Assembly: GCA_030152145.1 (NCBI GenBank)
Contig: JASLIL010000046.1
Span: forward strand, 1 to 11,730
Length of the DNA: 11,730 bases
Origin: Tissierellales bacterium
Lineage (GTDB): Bacteria > Bacillota > Clostridia > Tissierellales > JASKZW01
Direction of reading: 5' to 3'
Within the stretch, counting starts at the first letter, position 1, and the number at the start of each line of letters is the position of its first letter. This document shows positions 5,916 through 11,730 of this stretch, one piece after another. The position numbers were made by a program, and so were the translations under genes. The notes below the pieces were generated by a model, which made no database searches, was not told the origin of the DNA, and worked only from the letters and a program-made list of their open reading frames with translations.

Positions 5916-6587
5916 CTATTTATCTAGTGATTTGTGTGCTAACCACCAATCTTTTAATTTAAGCTCTCCAGCTTTTTCTTCTTCGTATCTCTTAGCCATA
6001 GCTTCTTCTGTAGCTGCAGGTGGAACAATAACATCATCACCTAACCAGCTGTTGTTTGGCCAGTTTTCTGGTATAGCAACACCATGTTTATCAGCTGTTT
6101 GTAATCCCTTTAAAGCTCTTAGGATTTCATCTACTGATCTACCAACTTCTTGTGGGTAGTACATGATTAATCTAATAATTCCCTTGTCGTCCATGATAAA
6201 TACGGCTCTAACAGTATTAGTTCCTTTAGCTGGGTGAATCATACCTAGTTGGTGTGAAACTCTTCCTAGCTCATCTGCGATTACTGGGAATGGAATTTTA
6301 ACTCCAGCATCTGAATTATTAATCCACTCAACCCACTTAATGTGTGAGAAAACTTGGTCTACTGAAAGACCTACTAATTCAGCATTTAAAGCCTTGAAAT
6401 CATCTGCTCTTTTAGCAAATTCTACGAATTCTGTAGTACAAACTGGTGTAAAGTCTCCTGGATGTGAGAAAAGAACAATCCATTTTCCTTCATAGTCAGC
6501 TGGCATATTCTTAACTCCGTGTGTAGTCATAACCTCTAGCTCTGGGAATCTTTCACCTAATAATTTCATTCTTTCTTCCATTTTCAT
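5916..6587 (-). CDS. Peroxiredoxin, 1-Cys (Prx6-like AhpC/TSA family)
   Basis: This 223-residue cytoplasmic peroxidase reduces hydrogen peroxide and organic peroxides. The thioredoxin-fold AhpC/TSA domain carries the peroxidatic site FTPVCTTEF with C50, preceded by VLFSHPGD. C50 is the only cysteine in the protein. The longer C-terminal region (about 150-223, with PENWPNNSWLGDDVIVPP) is the Prx6-type extension. Many prokaryotic relatives have a cysteine near the end (DWWFC-like); here that place reads DWWLAHK, so there is no resolving cysteine and an external thiol must regenerate the enzyme. AAAGGAGG lies just upstream; ATG 6587 is used, but ATG 6581 (MEERMKLL) is spaced better from it and may be the true start. 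The gene follows the perR-like gene by 14 bp and shares its promoter. Codon choice (ATT/ATC for Ile, hardly any ATA) differs from the neighbouring genes and suggests high expression. Confidence 0.95.
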   Translation of the reverse strand: MKMEERMKLLGERFPELEVMTTHGVKNMPADYEGKWIVLFSHPGDFTPVCTTEFVEFAKRADDFKALNAELVGLSVDQVFSHIKWVEWINNSDAGVKIPFPVIADELGRVSHQLGMIHPAKGTNTVRAVFIMDDKGIIRLIMYYPQEVGRSVDEILRALKGLQTADKHGVAIPENWPNNSWLGDDVIVPPAATEEAMAKRYEEEKAGELKLKDWWLAHKSLDK

Positions 6588-6601
6588 AATCCTCCTTTAA
6601 A

Positions 6602-7006
6602 TTAACGACAATTTTTACATAATCCATATAAGTGTATGTCTTCATCCTTGATTATAAAGTCCTGAAGATCCTTATAATCAGTGTTAACTAAATCAAAGTC
6701 ATAAATTTTATTACACTTTTCACATCTAAAGTGCCCATGCTTTCTAGTCACAATGTCAAAATGAGCTTCCTTGTCATTTAGGGACACTGAGTTGACTAGA
6801 CCCATTTCCGAAAACTTATCTAAGGTATTATAGATACTAGTCTTAGAAAGGGTAGGTAGGTCCTCCAAAAGCTCCTCATAGATCTCAAAAGCAGTTGGAT
6901 GATTATGCTTACTTAAAAGCAAATCCAAAACCTTCAATCTTATGTTAGATGGTTTTATATCATATCTAACTAAATATTCCTTTAAATACTCTATATCATG
7001 GTTCAT
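6602..7006 (-). CDS. perR: PerR-like Fur-family peroxide-responsive repressor
   Basis: This is a 134-residue metal-dependent repressor. An N-terminal winged helix (about 1-80, with SKTSIYNTLDKFSEMGLV as recognition region) is followed by the dimerisation domain. Two CxxC pairs (C95/C98 and C130/C133) form the structural zinc site. The regulatory-metal ligands of Bacillus PerR (H37, D85, H91, H93, D104) align with H36, D84, H90, H92 and D103 here. The Asp at the last position is the residue that favours PerR-type peroxide sensing over Fur-type iron sensing. I chose ATG 7006 because GGAGGAAG lies 4 bases upstream; an ATG at 7036 is in frame but lacks a ribosome site. It is the first gene of an operon with the peroxiredoxin, and a Per-box palindrome overlaps the predicted transcription start, implying autorepression. 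Zur or Fur remain possible but are less likely given D103 and the neighbour. Confidence 0.85.
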   Translation of the reverse strand: MNHDIEYLKEYLVRYDIKPSNIRLKVLDLLLSKHNHPTAFEIYEELLEDLPTLSKTSIYNTLDKFSEMGLVNSVSLNDKEAHFDIVTRKHGHFRCEKCNKIYDFDLVNTDYKDLQDFIIKDEDIHLYGLCKNCR

Positions 7007-7010
7007 AAAA

Positions 7011-7018
7011 CTTCCTCC
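7011..7018 (-). promoter_or_regulatory. Ribosome binding site fixing the perR start
   Basis: On the minus strand GGAGGAAG is followed by TTTT and ATG 7006. It excludes the upstream in-frame ATG at 7036, which would add ten residues not expected in the Fur family. Confidence 0.75.
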
Positions 7019-7038
7019 AATTTGTAACCAATTCAACT

Positions 7039-7053
7039 TTGTAATGATTACAA
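7039..7053. promoter_or_regulatory. Per box (Fur-family operator)
   Basis: TTGTAATGATTACAA is a perfect 7-1-7 palindrome. It differs from the Bacillus Per box consensus TTATAATNATTATAA by one symmetric base pair in each arm. It begins about 5 bp downstream of the -10 box and covers the predicted transcription start of the perR-peroxiredoxin operon, where a bound repressor would block initiation. Confidence 0.85.
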
Positions 7054-7058
7054 TACTT

Positions 7059-7087
7059 ATTATAGTATGTCCTACCTAAAATGTCAA
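7059..7087 (-). promoter_or_regulatory. Promoter of the perR-peroxiredoxin operon
   Basis: On the minus strand TTGACA (7087-7082) and TATAAT (7064-7059) are both perfect consensus boxes with a 17-bp spacer. This would be a very strong sigma-A promoter unless repressed, which matches the Per box directly downstream. Confidence 0.85.
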
Positions 7088-7383
7088 ATATAAAATCAAA
7101 AAAATTAAAATAATTTTCAAAAGCCCTGAAATACATAGCTTAAGCCAGCAGGTCTTATTAACTTAAGGATTAAAGTTAAATTAATAAGAGCTGGTGGAAA
7201 ATATTACCTTGATTTAGAAGACATAAACTTAGTTCTATATTTACCCCAGAAAATTAGATTTCAATTATAAAAGATGAAAAAAATTTAAGCTTTATAGATA
7301 AAAGTAATTATAATTTTCAAACTATTAATTTATTATATAGACATCTGGAATATATAGAAAGTTTATATACTAGCCTATTTTTA
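7088..7383. other. AT-rich intergenic region between divergent perR and peptide-transport operons
   Basis: No complete gene is seen here on either strand. The stretch holds a long imperfect inverted repeat (7145-7194) and two open stretches in different frames that look weakly coding (entered separately). I recognise no riboswitch, T-box, tRNA or sRNA family. No T tract follows the inverted repeat on either strand, so it does not look like a terminator. Confidence 0.6.
7145..7194. repeat. Long imperfect inverted repeat
   Basis: CCAGC (7145-7149) pairs with GCTGG (7190-7194) and TCTTATTAA (7153-7161) with TTAATAAGA (7181-7189), leaving a 3-base bulge AGG (7150-7152) and a 19-base loop. An inner TTAACTT/AAGTTAA pairing is an alternative. 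No poly-T follows on either strand. It could be a protein-binding site, an RNA structure, or a scar of a decayed element. Confidence 0.5.
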
Positions 7384-7412
7384 TTGAGATGCCTATATGG
7401 CCGTGCTAAACT
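7384..7412 (+). promoter_or_regulatory. Promoter of the peptide-transport operon
   Basis: TTGAGA (7384-7389) and TAAACT (7407-7412) are separated by 17 bp, with TG at 7404-7405 giving an extended -10. Transcription would start about 7419, leaving a leader of about 42 bases before ATG 7461. AAGGGAGG at 7446-7453 is the ribosome site. Confidence 0.55.
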
Positions 7413-7460
7413 TTAAAAGGAAAGAAAACCAAAAGGAATAAGATTAAGGGAGGCAGTAAA

Positions 7461-9155
7461 ATGAAGCAAAATAAGAAAAAATTAGTATTAGCAGGCTTTT
7501 TAGCCCTATCACTAGCTTTAACAGGCTGTGGTAAGGATGCAGGATCTAAGGATGCTGGGGAAAAAGTAGAAACTGCAGGGGATGTAAAGGCAGGAGAAAG
7601 TTTAAAAGATACATATAGAAGTCCTAATGGAAACACTTTAGTGGCTACTTTATTCCAGAATCCAAAGACTTTGGATATTCAAAAAACAAATGCAGACTAT
7701 TTTATACCTTTACAGATCTACAATAGACTAGTTGAAGCTAAACCTGATGGTAATGGTGGAGTGGAGATAGTTCCAAGTCTAGCTGAGAGCTGGGATATAA
7801 GTGAGGATGGTAGGGTATATACCTTCCACCTAAGAGAGGGAGTTAAGTTCCACAATGGTGAGGAGTTTAAGGCAGATGACGTTTTATTTACTATAGATAA
7901 GATGATGAATCCAGAGGAAGCTACTATAAACTCATGGATCTTTGAACCTATAGAAGGAGCAGAGGAAAGACTTGATGGCCAGTCAGATGTAGTTAGTGGA
8001 GTTAAGGTTCTAGATGACTACACTGTAGAGATTACACTAAAGGAGAAATACGCTCCATTTTTAGCAAAACTTACAGATGCTCCAGCTTCTATTTTCAATA
8101 GAAAGGCTGTAGAAGAAGGTAAGGACAAGTTTGGCTTTGAACCAGAATATACTGTAGGTACTGGATACCTAAAGTTCCAAGACTGGAAACAGGACCAAGA
8201 AATAAACTTAGTTAGAAATGATGATTTCTTTGGAGACAAGGCTAGCATAGATGGCTTAAGATACTTAATAAATGTAGATGATTCTACTGCTAGAATGATG
8301 TTTGAAAAAGGCGAGCTAGATGTTATAACTGTAGATTCAAAAACTACTTATGATTCCTACATGGCTTCAGAAGAGTGGAAAAAACAGCTTATAATTAATG
8401 ATAGACCAGGTATAACTTTTATGACTTTCAATGAAAACTGTGAGCCTATGAAGGATCTTAGAGTTAGGAAGGCTATACAAAAAGGTATTAACAGAGAGGT
8501 TATAAACAATAACTTCTTCAATGGTACAGCTACTATAATAAATGGTTGTATACCACCTATGATACCAGGATACAACAAGGATTTACCAGAAATTGAATAC
8601 AATCCAGAGGAAGCTAAGAAACTACTGGAAGAAGCTGGCTATGCAGATGGTTTAGACCTAGTTTTACTGCAAAATGGTGCTAGCGACTACACTCATCCTA
8701 TAAATGAAACTATCCAATCTATGCTTGGAGAAGTTGGTATAAGGATAGAGATTAAGAATGTTGACAAGGGAGCTTACTGGGATATGATGGGAGCAAGTTC
8801 AAGTGATTTTGCCCTAAGTACAGGACCAGTTACAGCAGGTGCTCCAGATCCAGCTTCATTCTTTAGTAGCTACAAGCTTGCAGATGATAAAAAGGCAGAC
8901 TACCCTGAAGAAAGAGTTAAGCTTAGTGATGAAATAGAAGCAGCTGACCTAATAGTAGATCCAGCTGAAAGAGTTGCGAGATTCCAAGATCTAGAGAAAG
9001 AAATTACTCTAGAACAAGCTCTTTACTTCCCACTAGGATCAACTAAGGGAGAGTGGATTATAAGCCCTAGACTGGAAGATTTCCAACTTTCATGGCAGGG
9101 ATGGCTTTCAGGAGCTACTCAAAATGTAAAGATAAACAGAGAGTTTGATAAATAA
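7461..9155 (+). CDS. Peptide ABC transporter substrate-binding lipoprotein (SBP family 5, OppA/DppA-like)
   Basis: This 564-residue extracytoplasmic binding protein delivers oligopeptides (possibly dipeptides or nickel complexes) to the permease encoded downstream. Residues 1-23 are a lipoprotein signal (basic KQNKKK, hydrophobic core, lipobox LTGC with C23 as the lipidated residue), so it is tethered to the outer membrane face. A flexible Gly/Asp/Lys-rich linker (about 24-50) follows. The family-5 fold is clear: VPSLAESWDISEDGRVYTFHLREGVKFHNG (about 104-133), FKADDVLFTIDKM, LRVRKAIQKGINREVI and YNPEEAKKLLEEAGY. Length is normal. ATG 7461 follows AAGGGAGG with a 7-base spacer. It is the first gene of the operon and is followed by a strong hairpin. 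Sequence alone does not say which peptide it binds. Two isolated cysteines (in ENCEP and GCIPP) could form a disulfide. Confidence 0.95.
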   Translation: MKQNKKKLVLAGFLALSLALTGCGKDAGSKDAGEKVETAGDVKAGESLKDTYRSPNGNTLVATLFQNPKTLDIQKTNADYFIPLQIYNRLVEAKPDGNGGVEIVPSLAESWDISEDGRVYTFHLREGVKFHNGEEFKADDVLFTIDKMMNPEEATINSWIFEPIEGAEERLDGQSDVVSGVKVLDDYTVEITLKEKYAPFLAKLTDAPASIFNRKAVEEGKDKFGFEPEYTVGTGYLKFQDWKQDQEINLVRNDDFFGDKASIDGLRYLINVDDSTARMMFEKGELDVITVDSKTTYDSYMASEEWKKQLIINDRPGITFMTFNENCEPMKDLRVRKAIQKGINREVINNNFFNGTATIINGCIPPMIPGYNKDLPEIEYNPEEAKKLLEEAGYADGLDLVLLQNGASDYTHPINETIQSMLGEVGIRIEIKNVDKGAYWDMMGASSSDFALSTGPVTAGAPDPASFFSSYKLADDKKADYPEERVKLSDEIEAADLIVDPAERVARFQDLEKEITLEQALYFPLGSTKGEWIISPRLEDFQLSWQGWLSGATQNVKINREFDK

Positions 9156-9165
9156 ATATATAGAG

Positions 9166-9197
9166 TTAAAAGCATAGTCCTAGGATTATGCTTTTAA
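9166..9197 (+). terminator. Intercistronic hairpin (attenuator or mRNA stabiliser)
   Basis: TTAAAAGCATA (9166-9176) pairs with TATGCTTTTAA (9187-9197). Three more pairs (G-U, T-A, C-G) extend the stem to 14 bp with a CTAG tetraloop. It lies 11 bp after the binding-protein stop and 24 bp before the permease ATG. The run after it is TTTTAATAT, which is weak for full termination. Such hairpins between a binding-protein gene and its permease genes usually raise the ratio of binding protein to membrane subunits. Confidence 0.7.
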
Positions 9198-9204
9198 TAT
9201 ATCT

Positions 9205-9213
9205 AGGAAAGGA
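9205..9213 (+). promoter_or_regulatory. Ribosome binding site fixing the first permease start
   Basis: AGGAAAGGA lies 7 bases before ATG 9221. An ATG at 9215 is too close, and an in-frame ATG at 9188 lies inside the hairpin stem, so ATG 9221 (MRKYILKR) is the likely start. It also matches the usual N-terminus of DppB/OppB proteins. Confidence 0.75.
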
Positions 9214-9220
9214 TATGACT

Positions 9221-10141
9221 ATGAGAAAGTATATTTTAAAGAGAGTTTTAATTACTATTCCCATAATGCTTGGAGTAATATTTTTAACCTTTGTACTAAT
9301 GAATTTAATACCAGGAAATCCCATAGCAGTGCTAATGGATGAGAAGGTTAATCCAGAAATAGTTGAAAGACTAACAGAACAGCTTAACCTAAATGATCCA
9401 GTCCACATAAAATTTCTTAAGTATATAAAGGACTTGTCTAAGGGGGATATGGGAACATCCTTTGTTATGAATCAGCCAGTTTCAAAGTTAATAATGAACG
9501 CTTTCCCTAACACTCTAAAGCTAACTATAACATCTATTTTAGTGGCCTGGCTTATAGGAATACCTTCTGGCATTCTTGCTGCCCTAAAAAAAGATACAAT
9601 ACTGGATAAGCTTATAATGGCTTTTTCAGTAGTAGGAATATCCACTCCCACCTTTTGGATGGGAATGGTTCTCCAGTATTTGATAGCCTATAAACTTAGC
9701 CTTTTGCCAATATCAGGCTTTTACACACCAGCACATCTAGTACTGCCATCAATAGTACTAGGCTGGAGTATGTCTGGTTCAATAGCCAGGCTTATTCGTT
9801 CCAGTATGATAGAAACTCTTAATAGAGATTTTGTGAAAACAGCCATGAGTAAGGGACAGGGAGACTTTAAGATAGTGGTATTTCACGCCCTTAAAAACTC
9901 CATACTGCCAGTTATAACAATAATGGCCCTCCAGGTAACATCAATGCTAGGTGGTGCTATTATAACTGAAAGTATTTTTGGAATTCCAGGTATTGGCACT
10001 CTATCAATTTCAGCCCTTACCAATAGGGACATGCCGCTTTTACAGGGAACTATAATACTTAGTACATCTCTTATAATCTTGGGAAATCTTTTGGCCGACA
10101 TAGTCTGTGCCCTTATAGACCCAAGAATTAGATATGATTAG
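9221..10141 (+). CDS. Peptide ABC transporter permease, OppB/DppB family
   Basis: This 306-residue integral membrane protein forms half of the peptide channel. It begins MRKYILKRVLITIPIMLGVI, the classic DppB/OppB opening with TM1 at about 9-28. Further TMs lie near 97-121, 131-156, 172-190, 228-252 and 272-298, giving six. The cytoplasmic coupling (EAA) loop that contacts the ATPases reads RDFVKTAMSKGQGDFKIVVF at 202-221 and continues to about 230. GIPGIGTL (254-261) is typical of the family. The stop TAG is followed at once by the AAAGGAG of the next gene, so the two permeases are tightly cotranscribed. Nickel-type NikB cannot be excluded, since the families overlap. Confidence 0.95.
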   Translation: MRKYILKRVLITIPIMLGVIFLTFVLMNLIPGNPIAVLMDEKVNPEIVERLTEQLNLNDPVHIKFLKYIKDLSKGDMGTSFVMNQPVSKLIMNAFPNTLKLTITSILVAWLIGIPSGILAALKKDTILDKLIMAFSVVGISTPTFWMGMVLQYLIAYKLSLLPISGFYTPAHLVLPSIVLGWSMSGSIARLIRSSMIETLNRDFVKTAMSKGQGDFKIVVFHALKNSILPVITIMALQVTSMLGGAIITESIFGIPGIGTLSISALTNRDMPLLQGTIILSTSLIILGNLLADIVCALIDPRIRYD

Positions 10142-10155
10142 AAAGGAGTGGTTTT

Positions 10156-10992
10156 ATGAAGAAATTAAGAGAATTTAGAAAAGAGCAGCCCCTAGGCTTC
10201 TTTAGTCTTATAGTCCTAGTACTAGTGGTTCTAATAGCTATATTCGCAGACTTTATAGCACCCTATGATCCCTATGCCACTGATTTTTCCAACAGTCTAG
10301 CCAGTCCATCAAGACAGCATATCTTTGGTACAGACGAGCTAAGTAGAGATATCCTAAGCAGAATAATATATGCTACAAGAACATCTCTTATAATGGGATT
10401 TGGACCGACAACTATAAATCTAATAGTGGGAAGTTTTATCGGAATGATATCAGGCCTATCAGGAAAGCTAGTAGACACTATAATAATGAGAATAGTAGAC
10501 ATTATACTATCCTTCCCCTTCACTATACTAGCCATGGCCATTGTATATAACTTGGGGCCTAGCTTATTTAACCTATTTATAGCCCTAATACTAGTGGGAT
10601 GGGCCAGTATAGCCAGAGTTGTCAGAACAGAAACCATGGCCCTAAAGGAGAATGTCTACATAGAAGCAGCCAGATCTATGGGAGTAGGTAAGCTTACCAT
10701 AATGCGTAGGCATATCCTACCTAATATCCTACCAACCCTAATAGTTCTCTACACTATGAATGTGCCATCTGCCATATTATCAGAGGCAGGTTTAAGCTTC
10801 CTAGGCTTTGGAGCACAGCCACCACAGACAAGCTTGGGGGTAATGGTATCCAAGGGGAAAACCTACTTGTTTGATGCACCCTGGATTTCCCTGGCACCAG
10901 GACTTGTAATACTAATAATAGCCATGAGCTTTAACTTTCTAGGAGATAGTTTTAGAGATTACTTTGATTATAGCAATAAGGACTTTAGGTGA
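10156..10992 (+). CDS. Peptide ABC transporter permease, OppC/DppC family
   Basis: This 278-residue partner permease has an OppC-type N-terminal segment with TM1 (about 14-34), IAPYDPYATDF and the characteristic FGTDELSRDILSRIIYATRTSL (57-78). Five more TMs lie around 80-100, 108-132, 136-155, 195-215 and 243-263. The EAA loop is YIEAARSMGVGKLTIMRRHI (168-187). FLGFGAQPP (215-223) is a conserved family signature. Start ATG 10156 follows AAAGGAG at 10142-10148. The stop TGA (10990-10992) lies inside the AGGTGATAAT that serves as the ribosome site of the next gene, which begins 4 bases later. It is expected to form a heterodimer with the preceding permease. Confidence 0.95.
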   Translation: MKKLREFRKEQPLGFFSLIVLVLVVLIAIFADFIAPYDPYATDFSNSLASPSRQHIFGTDELSRDILSRIIYATRTSLIMGFGPTTINLIVGSFIGMISGLSGKLVDTIIMRIVDIILSFPFTILAMAIVYNLGPSLFNLFIALILVGWASIARVVRTETMALKENVYIEAARSMGVGKLTIMRRHILPNILPTLIVLYTMNVPSAILSEAGLSFLGFGAQPPQTSLGVMVSKGKTYLFDAPWISLAPGLVILIIAMSFNFLGDSFRDYFDYSNKDFR

Positions 10993-10996
10993 TAAT

Positions 10997-11730
10997 ATGG
11001 AGAAAATTTTAAGTATAGAAAATTTAAAGGTAGAAGCAAAGCTTAAGAGCGGAAAAATAAGTTTAGTGGATAACCTATCTATGGAAATCCTAGAGGGGCA
11101 GATAGTTGGTCTAGTGGGAGAGTCAGGCTGTGGTAAAAGTATGACAGCTCTTTCCATAGTCCAGCTCTTGCCTAAAAATCTAAGCAGCCAAGGACAGATA
11201 TATCTAGGTAATCAGGACCTTTTATCCTTAAAGAAGAGGGAGATTAGGAAGGTTCGTGGTAGTCAGGTCAGTATGATTTTCCAGGAGCCTCTAAGAGCCC
11301 TAAACCCCCTTCAGAAGGTAGGGCATCAAGTAGAGGAAGTCTTAAAGATTCACACAGATCTATCAAAATCAGAAAGGAAGAAAGAAGTCCTAGATATATT
11401 TGACAAGATAGGCCTAAAGAATCCAGAGGAAAAATATAATTCCTATCCCCATCAACTATCAGGAGGGATAAACCAAAGAATAATGATAGCCATAGCAACA
11501 ATTTTAAGGGCCAAACTTCTCATAGCTGATGAGCCAACAACAGCCCTAGATGTAACTATTCAAGGGCAGATATTAAAGCTTATGAAAAGATTAAGAGATG
11601 AAAATCAAACATCTATTCTTCTAATAACCCATGATCTAGCTGTAGTAGCAGAAACTTGTGACTGGGTCTATGTTATGTATGCAGGACAGATAGTGGAGTC
11701 TTCAGATGTAAGAAGTTTATTTGAAAAACC
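10997..11730 (+). CDS. Peptide ABC transporter ATP-binding protein, OppD/DppD family (partial, C-terminus beyond window)
   Basis: The frame is open from ATG 10997 to the right edge (244 complete codons). This ATPase drives the peptide importer. Walker A is GESGCGKS (41-48) followed by MT, the Q-loop is MIFQEP, the signature is LSGGINQR, Walker B is LLIADE followed by PTTALD, and the switch region is LITHDLAVVAE. GESGCGKS with PTTALDVTIQGQILKL is diagnostic for the Opp/Dpp ATPases. The signature continues INQR where many relatives have MRQR, an unremarkable variation. The missing end should hold the oligopeptide-transporter C-terminal extension, often with an iron-sulfur-type cysteine cluster. 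A second ATPase (OppF/DppF) is expected next, outside the window. The ribosome site overlaps the stop of the upstream permease gene. Confidence 0.93.
   Translation, partial: MEKILSIENLKVEAKLKSGKISLVDNLSMEILEGQIVGLVGESGCGKSMTALSIVQLLPKNLSSQGQIYLGNQDLLSLKKREIRKVRGSQVSMIFQEPLRALNPLQKVGHQVEEVLKIHTDLSKSERKKEVLDIFDKIGLKNPEEKYNSYPHQLSGGINQRIMIAIATILRAKLLIADEPTTALDVTIQGQILKLMKRLRDENQTSILLITHDLAVVAETCDWVYVMYAGQIVESSDVRSLFEK

Larger units (their letters stand above)
7139..7416 (+). pseudogene. Possible remnant of a decayed small gene
   Basis: Two overlapping stretches in different forward frames lack starts but read like protein. Frame A (7139-7270) contains LIRAGGKYYLDLEDINLVLY and ends at TAA 7268. 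Frame B (7258-7416) contains IIKDEKNLSFIDKSNYNFQT followed by INLLYRHLEYIESLYTS and ends at TAA 7414. One frameshift near 7258-7267 would join them into about 90 residues. No ATG with a ribosome site precedes either part, and I do not recognise a family. AT-rich noncoding DNA can produce such stretches by chance, so this is a weak call. The promoter of the next gene overlaps the end of frame B. Confidence 0.25.

Noticed and set aside
7145..7194. Inverted repeat as an intrinsic terminator
   Set aside because: No T tract follows on either strand, and neither neighbouring gene ends there.
9188..9220. ATG 9188 as start of the first peptide permease
   Set aside because: It lies in the 3' arm of the hairpin, has no ribosome site, and would add eleven residues before the conserved MRKYILKR start.
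10272..10637. Minus-strand open frame of 121 codons opposite the OppC-type permease
   Set aside because: It is a long antisense shadow of a membrane-protein gene, lacks a ribosome site, and resembles no family.

Overview
The window is AT-rich DNA with strong AGGAGG or GAGGTGAT ribosome binding sites and heavy use of ATA, CTA and AGG codons. It carries a PerR-type regulator, a BceAB/FtsX-like ABC exporter next to a two-component system, and a lipobox peptide-binding protein. Together these suggest a low-GC Gram-positive (Bacillota), probably an anaerobic clostridial or Tissierellia-type organism. The genus is not resolvable from sequence alone. There is no sign of a phage, IS element, CRISPR array, tRNA or rRNA.

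Region 1 (1-5907) is an envelope-stress module. An ABC ATPase and a large FtsX-type permease run leftward (3123 to beyond base 1, coupled by an ATGA overlap). From the opposite side of a 117-bp divergent region, an OmpR-family response regulator and a histidine kinase run rightward (3241-4941), followed by a membrane-targeted S11-family D,D-carboxypeptidase (4983-5873). The main discovery is a 22-bp element that occurs identically twice: upstream of the ABC operon (3154-3175) and upstream of the carboxypeptidase (4932-4953). Both copies have the same orientation relative to the gene they precede. Each contains a 7-bp direct repeat, GTCACCT/GTCATCT, with an 11-bp period, which is the architecture of OmpR/PhoB-family operators. 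Each sits where the -35 box of the downstream gene should be. The simplest reading is that the response regulator activates both the exporter and the peptidoglycan-trimming enzyme, forming a local cell-wall or antimicrobial-peptide defence regulon.

Region 2 (5882-7087) is a peroxide-stress operon on the minus strand: a PerR-like Fur-family repressor followed 14 bp later by a one-cysteine peroxiredoxin. It has a consensus promoter (TTGACA-N17-TATAAT) and a perfect 7-1-7 palindrome (TTGTAATGATTACAA) at the predicted transcription start, so it looks autoregulated. A strong hairpin between the convergent carboxypeptidase and peroxiredoxin genes serves as a terminator.

Region 3 (7088-7460) is a 373-bp AT-rich gap. 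It holds a long imperfect inverted repeat, possible fragments of a decayed reading frame, and the promoter of the next operon.

Region 4 (7461-11730) is a peptide (or nickel) import operon of the Opp/Dpp class: lipoprotein substrate-binding protein, a strong intercistronic hairpin, two membrane permeases, and the start of an OppD/DppD-type ATPase that runs off the right edge. The hairpin probably sets a high ratio of binding protein to membrane components.
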